A DNA stretch of 64,000 bases from Prorocentrum cordatum (Eukaryota; Sar; Dinophyceae; Prorocentrales; Prorocentraceae): contig CAUYUJ010015305.1 of assembly GCA_963575745.1 (NCBI GenBank), positions 17,640 through 81,639 of the forward strand, in the 5' to 3' direction. The notes under the pieces were generated by a model. That model did no database searches, was not told where the DNA came from, and saw only the letters and a list, made by a program, of their open reading frames with translations. Below, one piece after another: positions 59,570 to 64,000 of this stretch (its first letter is position 1; every line of letters starts with the position of its first letter). A program made the position numbers and the translations under genes.

Positions 59570-60995
59570 GAGGCCTCGGGCTCGAGCCTCTGGAGGGTGG
59601 CGGCCCTCCCCAGGGGGCAACCGCAACGCCGCGCGCGCCTCCGCCGCCCAGGGGCCTGGAGCGAGGGATGAGGCCCGAGGGGGGAGGGAACGAGGAGGGA
59701 GCGAGGAGAGATGCCAGGGTACAGGAGGCCCTGCTCACCCTCCCTCTCCGCGATCGTTTGTCATTTTCGGTGGCTGTCGTTACCCGGGGGGGGGCAGCGG
59801 CTAGCGGTAACGCTTGGGCGGGGTGGGGCACCTCGGGACGGGGGCGTCGCTGCGATTGGTTTGTGTCCTCCTCCCCGCAGAACAGCGCCGGTGGCCCTAC
59901 CACGTCGCGATTCGAGACGTGGCTCGGCAAACCAGGAACCTCGCAGAAGTCAACCCGCAGTAAGCAAGCTCGTGCTAAAAACCGTGGCCTGGGCACCAAG
60001 TCGACAACGCAGTTACTCTGCGTGCATATAGATGCCCCCCGCGGCCCGAACGGCCAACCAGATCCTCAACACGCAGCGCCGAAAGGGGACACTAAGAAAG
60101 AGGATAAGGAGGAGGGGAGGGAGAAGAGGACGAGGGAGGGGACATACCCAGCAACACTCATGCGTGCGTAAGCCGACCCGTGTAGACGACGCCAGCACAG
60201 AAGCCCTCGCAAATACGAGCGAAGGAGAGAGGGAAGAGGATGAGGAGGGGGAGGAGGAAGAGAACGACAAAGAACTGTTCGCTGCGATGTTTGCGATGAC
60301 CATGGTGCGCGCGCGAACACCAACATTGTGGTGGGGATCCTACATCCCCCTTGTACGTACGATCGATACCGTTACCCAAGGTATTGGGGGGGGGGGGGGG
60401 CGAAAACTGAAGACCGTTGCGCGCCAGAAAACAAATAAACAATAGCCCCCCGTTTGACGCTCGTCGGACATGAAGAATGGGACTTGTTGCGTCCTGAAAA
60501 GAATTAATAGGCCACATGTAATAGAATCGCCGACTTAGGCCTTGACACTCACATTCAGGCAGCCGCCAGTGCGGAAAAAGAAATGCGAGAAACTAGAAAA
60601 ATAATGCGGCCCTTGGACGCGAAGAATAACTAGGCGGCTACCGTAAGGAGAGATACACGTGACAACGACAACAGAGCGGGAACTGCAGGAATGCACAAAT
60701 ACTCATGAATGCGCAACGAAACATTATGCTGCCTGGCCATCGGGTGCCCCTCCCCATCCCCAACACCGGCCACACCAAACAACCGCCCATCCCACCATGC
60801 TGGTGAAGGCTGGCAGTATCTAGGGTGATGAAAAGCAAAACAAGCAGGGCAGGCAACGCTAGCAAGACAGTGGGAATAGAGCCGCCAAGAAATCCGGTAA
60901 ACAGTTAGGCGATACAGATAACTGTCAATGGTGCAGGCCAGCATTGGGAGGCGGCTTCTGCGACATGTGAGACTGGAACTCTGTCATGCTTTCAA
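59570..60995. other. No gene recognised
   Basis: Contains a 14-base G run near 60390. A 104-codon minus frame at 60630-60944 has natural-looking composition (Cys, Tyr, His present) but no recognised domain and no supporting neighbour. Confidence 0.4.
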
Positions 60996-61550
60996 TATCC
61001 GCCTCCTCCTCCTCCCCCTCCCCCTCCCCCCCCTCCCCCTCCCCTCCCCCACCTCCTCCTCTCCCCCTCCTCCTCCTCCTCCTCCTCCTCCTCTCCTCCT
61101 CCTCCTCCTCCTCCTCCTCCATCCCCCTCCCCCGTCCCCTCCCCCTCCCCCTCCCCCTCCCCTTCCCCCTCCTCCTCCCCATCCCCCTCCCCCTCCCCCA
61201 CCTCCTCCTCCTCCTCCTCCTCCTCCTCCTCCTCCTCCTCCTCCTCCTCCTCCTCCTCCTCCTCCTCCCCCTCCTCCCCCCTCCTCCTCCCCCTCCTCCC
61301 CCTCCGCTGCCTCCTCCTCCTCCTCCATAGCGGGGGATTGTGGAGCCCCTCGGGGTTCCAGGGCGCGCGCGCGCGAGGCTTTCACACTGAGTTCGCGCGT
61401 GCGTCTTTCAGTGGTGTGCGTACTCTGTGGCGTCCTCCTCTCTTTCCGCCTTCCCCTCCTCCTCCTCCTCCTCCTCCTCCTCCTCCTCGTCCTCTTCCTC
61501 CTCCTCCTCCTCCTCCTCCTTGTTTTTGTTCCTCCCCCCTCCCCCCCAAA
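60996..61550. repeat. (CCT)n and (CCCCTC)n arrays
   Basis: CCT triplets mixed with CCCCTC hexamers at 60998-61330 and CCT at 61445-61522. Separated by a GCGCGCGCGCGAG-containing spacer. Confidence 0.95.
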
Positions 61551-61584
61551 AAAGAAACATAAAAAACAAAAAAAAATGGGTGGG

Positions 61585-63865
61585 GGGGGGTCGGCGGCAG
61601 AAAAAAAGGAATCCGACGTGGCATCATCTGCCCTCCCCGCTAGAAGGATTCCTATTGAACGCCCCCACAAGAAGGAATCATAGCGAAATCCTCTACAGAA
61701 GGATTCCTATCGAAACCCTCCACTGAATGACTCCGACTGAAATCCTCCACATATGTATTCCTATTGAAATCACCCGCAGAAGGTCCTCCTCCTCCTTTTT
61801 TGTCTCGCTCCCCCCCCCCAAAAAAAAACGAACCAGTGTGCTGGTTTGATTGTTATCTTGTTTTGATTTTTTTTTGGGGGGGTCGGCGGCGGAAAAAAAG
61901 GAATCCGACGTGGCCTCATCTGCCCTCCCCGCTAGAAGGATTCCTATTGAACGCCCCCACAAGAAGGATTCAGAATGAAATCCTCTACATGAGGATTCCA
62001 CTTGAAACCCTCCACCGAATGATTGCTACTGAAATCCTCCACATATGGATTCCTATTGAAATCACCCGCAGAAGGATTGATATTGAGATGTTTCGAAAGA
62101 AAGAACCCCCCGTTGACATTGCATTGGCATTGGTTTGGCAATGGTATGGCATCGCATTGGCATTGCGCTTGGCGGTGCGTTACTAGCGCTTGCATTTCGC
62201 AAGCGTTGCGCTGGCCAGTCCTAATGGAACCCTCCACAGAAGGACTCCGATCGACACCTTCTACAAGAAGGACTCTTACTGAAACCCTCCACAACAAACT
62301 GTTCATATTGACACCCTCCACATAAAGATTCCCTGCGAAGCCCTCCGCAGAGGGATTCCGATGGAAATCCGCAAAGGATGTTCCCCATTGGCAATGCATT
62401 GGCATTGGGCTGGGATCGCTGTGGCATTGGTGTGACATTGCGCTGGCACTGCGTTGACATTGCGCTGGCGAGTTCCAACACCTCCCTTCGCAGAATGACT
62501 CCTGATGAACCCCCCACACGAAGGATTCCGATTGAAGCATCCCACAAGAGAAGTTCACATTGAACTCCCTCGCGGAAGGATTACACTCGAAGCTCTCTAT
62601 AGAAGGATTCTTATTGAACCCGACCGCAAACGATTTCCCTCAGCGGGGTTGCATTGGCATTGAATTGGGATCGCGTTGGCATTGGTTTGGCATTGCGGTG
62701 GTAATGCGTTGGCATTGCGTGGGCGAGTTCTAACGGCTCCCCCCACAGAAGGAATCATATGAAAACCTTGCACAATAAGAGATCCTTTTGAAAGCCCCCA
62801 CATGAAGGATTCAAAATGACCCCCCACAGAAAGGCTCCAATCGAAACCCTATACGGGAGGATTCCTATCGACATCCCCCGAAGAAGGATTCGTAACCAAA
62901 GCATCCACATAAGGATTCCTAGTGAAATCTGTTGGAAGGCAGGAATCCCGCCATCGGCATTGCATTGGCATTGGTGTGGCAACGGTTTGACATCGCATTG
63001 GCAGTGCGTTGGCATTGCGATGGCAGTGCGTTAGCAGTGCGTTGTCATTACGTTGACATTCACCCCCACAAAAAGGATGCCGATTGAATCCCCCAGAAGA
63101 AGGGTTCAACTTGATATCCTCAACAGAAGGGTTCCATGCAAAGCCCTCCATAGAAGACTTCCTATTGAAATCCCCCGACGAAGGGCTCTTAGAAGGATTG
63201 CTATTGAAATCGACCACAAGCAATCCCCCCCATTGGCATTGCATTAGCATTGGCTTGGCATTGCGTTGGCACTGCTTCGGCATTGCGCTGGCGAGTTCGA
63301 ATGGCTCCCACTACAGAAGGAACCCTTATCTTCCACAAGAAGAGATCCTGTTGAAATCCCCCCACATGAAATGTTCATACTGAAACCCCTCACGGAAGGA
63401 TTCCAATCGAACCCCCCCACGGGTAGGATTCCTTTTCAAATCTACCACAAAGGATATCCCCCATTGGAATTGCATTGGCATTGAAGTGGGATCTCCTTGA
63501 CATTGGTTTGGCATTGCGATAGCAAAGCTTTGACATTGCGTTGGCATTGCGCTGGCGAGTCCGAATGGCTCCCTCCGCAGACGGACTCCTACTGAAACCC
63601 TCCACAAGAACGATTCCGATTGAACCCCCCCGCATGAAGGATTCCGAGTGAAACCCTCCACATGAGAATCCGTATCGAAACCCTACACATAAGCATTGCT
63701 GTTGAAATCCTCCCAAAAAGGATTTGTAATGACATCATCCGCAAACTATTCTTATTGAAATCCACCGAACGAAAAAAATCTCCCATTGGCAGTGCATTGG
63801 CATTGGTGTTGGTTGGGAACGGATGTGTATCGCATCGGCACGCATTGGCCTGGTGCAGGAGATAG
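61585..63865 (-). repeat. Higher-order satellite: 27-bp units plus GGCATTG blocks
   Basis: Blocks of 27-28 bp units around AAGGATTCCGATTGAAACCC with TCCACAG alternate with 80-110 bp blocks of GGCATTGCGTT 11-mers. The GGCATTG blocks begin near 62112, 62384, 62648, 62951, 63230, 63461 and 63782, giving a 230-320 bp super-period. The first part has a 292-bp duplication including TCGGCGGCAGAAAAAAAGGA (61591 and 61883). Minus-strand frames read nine-residue repeats such as GFNRNPSCG. Confidence 0.88.
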
Positions 63866-63867
63866 AC

Positions 63868-63908
63868 CAAGAGAGAGAGAGAGACAGAGAGAGAGCGAGA
63901 GAGAGAAT
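63868..63908. repeat. (GA)n microsatellite
   Basis: GA dinucleotides with two interruptions. The last 90 bases of the window are AT-richer and show nothing recognisable. Confidence 0.9.
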
Positions 63909-64000
63909 ACTAGAGAACGATATAACGAGAAAATATTAGTATAAGGGGATCACAGCGAAAAGAAAAATGACAAAAAACAATCAAAGTTTAAGGGTGAAAG

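Overview
This window looks like nuclear DNA of a GC-rich, repeat-laden eukaryotic alga, most likely a dinoflagellate. The clues are a very long Ty1/copia-type retroelement, a decayed second gag, VCBS/FG-GAP repeat fragments of the kind common in dinoflagellate genomes, very sparse coding sequence and massive microsatellite load. The species cannot be named from sequence alone. No spliced-leader, rRNA or credible tRNA sequence was seen.

Layout. 0.1-8.0 kb holds a nearly complete Ty1/copia-like retrotransposon on the minus strand. It has a 1,730-codon gag-protease-integrase frame, one in-frame TAA inside the reverse transcriptase domain, an RT/RNase H frame, and an extra downstream ORF that carries a second integrase-type H2C2 zinc motif. 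No LTR pair could be recognised, and the 3' end may run off the window. 8.3-31.4 kb is dominated by (GGA)n/(CCT)n triplet arrays interleaved with short dispersed repeats, foldback elements, a (CA)n tract, a 63-bp satellite and a 1.12-kb higher-order duplication containing an 83-bp satellite. 29.1-31.0 kb (minus) holds two broken coding remnants: VCBS repeats with a one-base deletion, and a gag-like sequence with four in-frame stops and a mutated zinc knuckle. A 100-N gap at 31401-31500 lies between a GGA array and a TAC/GAC array. 32-64 kb is mostly short inverted-repeat (MITE-like) elements and satellites of 27, 77, 88 and about 160 bp. It also holds one plausible protein-coding ORF with predicted membrane segments (37933-38904, minus).

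The main result of the hunt is a dense, apparently uncatalogued set of short terminal-inverted-repeat elements: at least seven distinct families, several with two to four copies here. In at least two cases the TIRs flank a (CCT)n array, so some of the triplet arrays may have been spread as the interior of mobile elements. No working metabolic or regulatory pathway is encoded apart from the retroelement. Assignments below rest on reading the sequence; no database search or alignment program was run.
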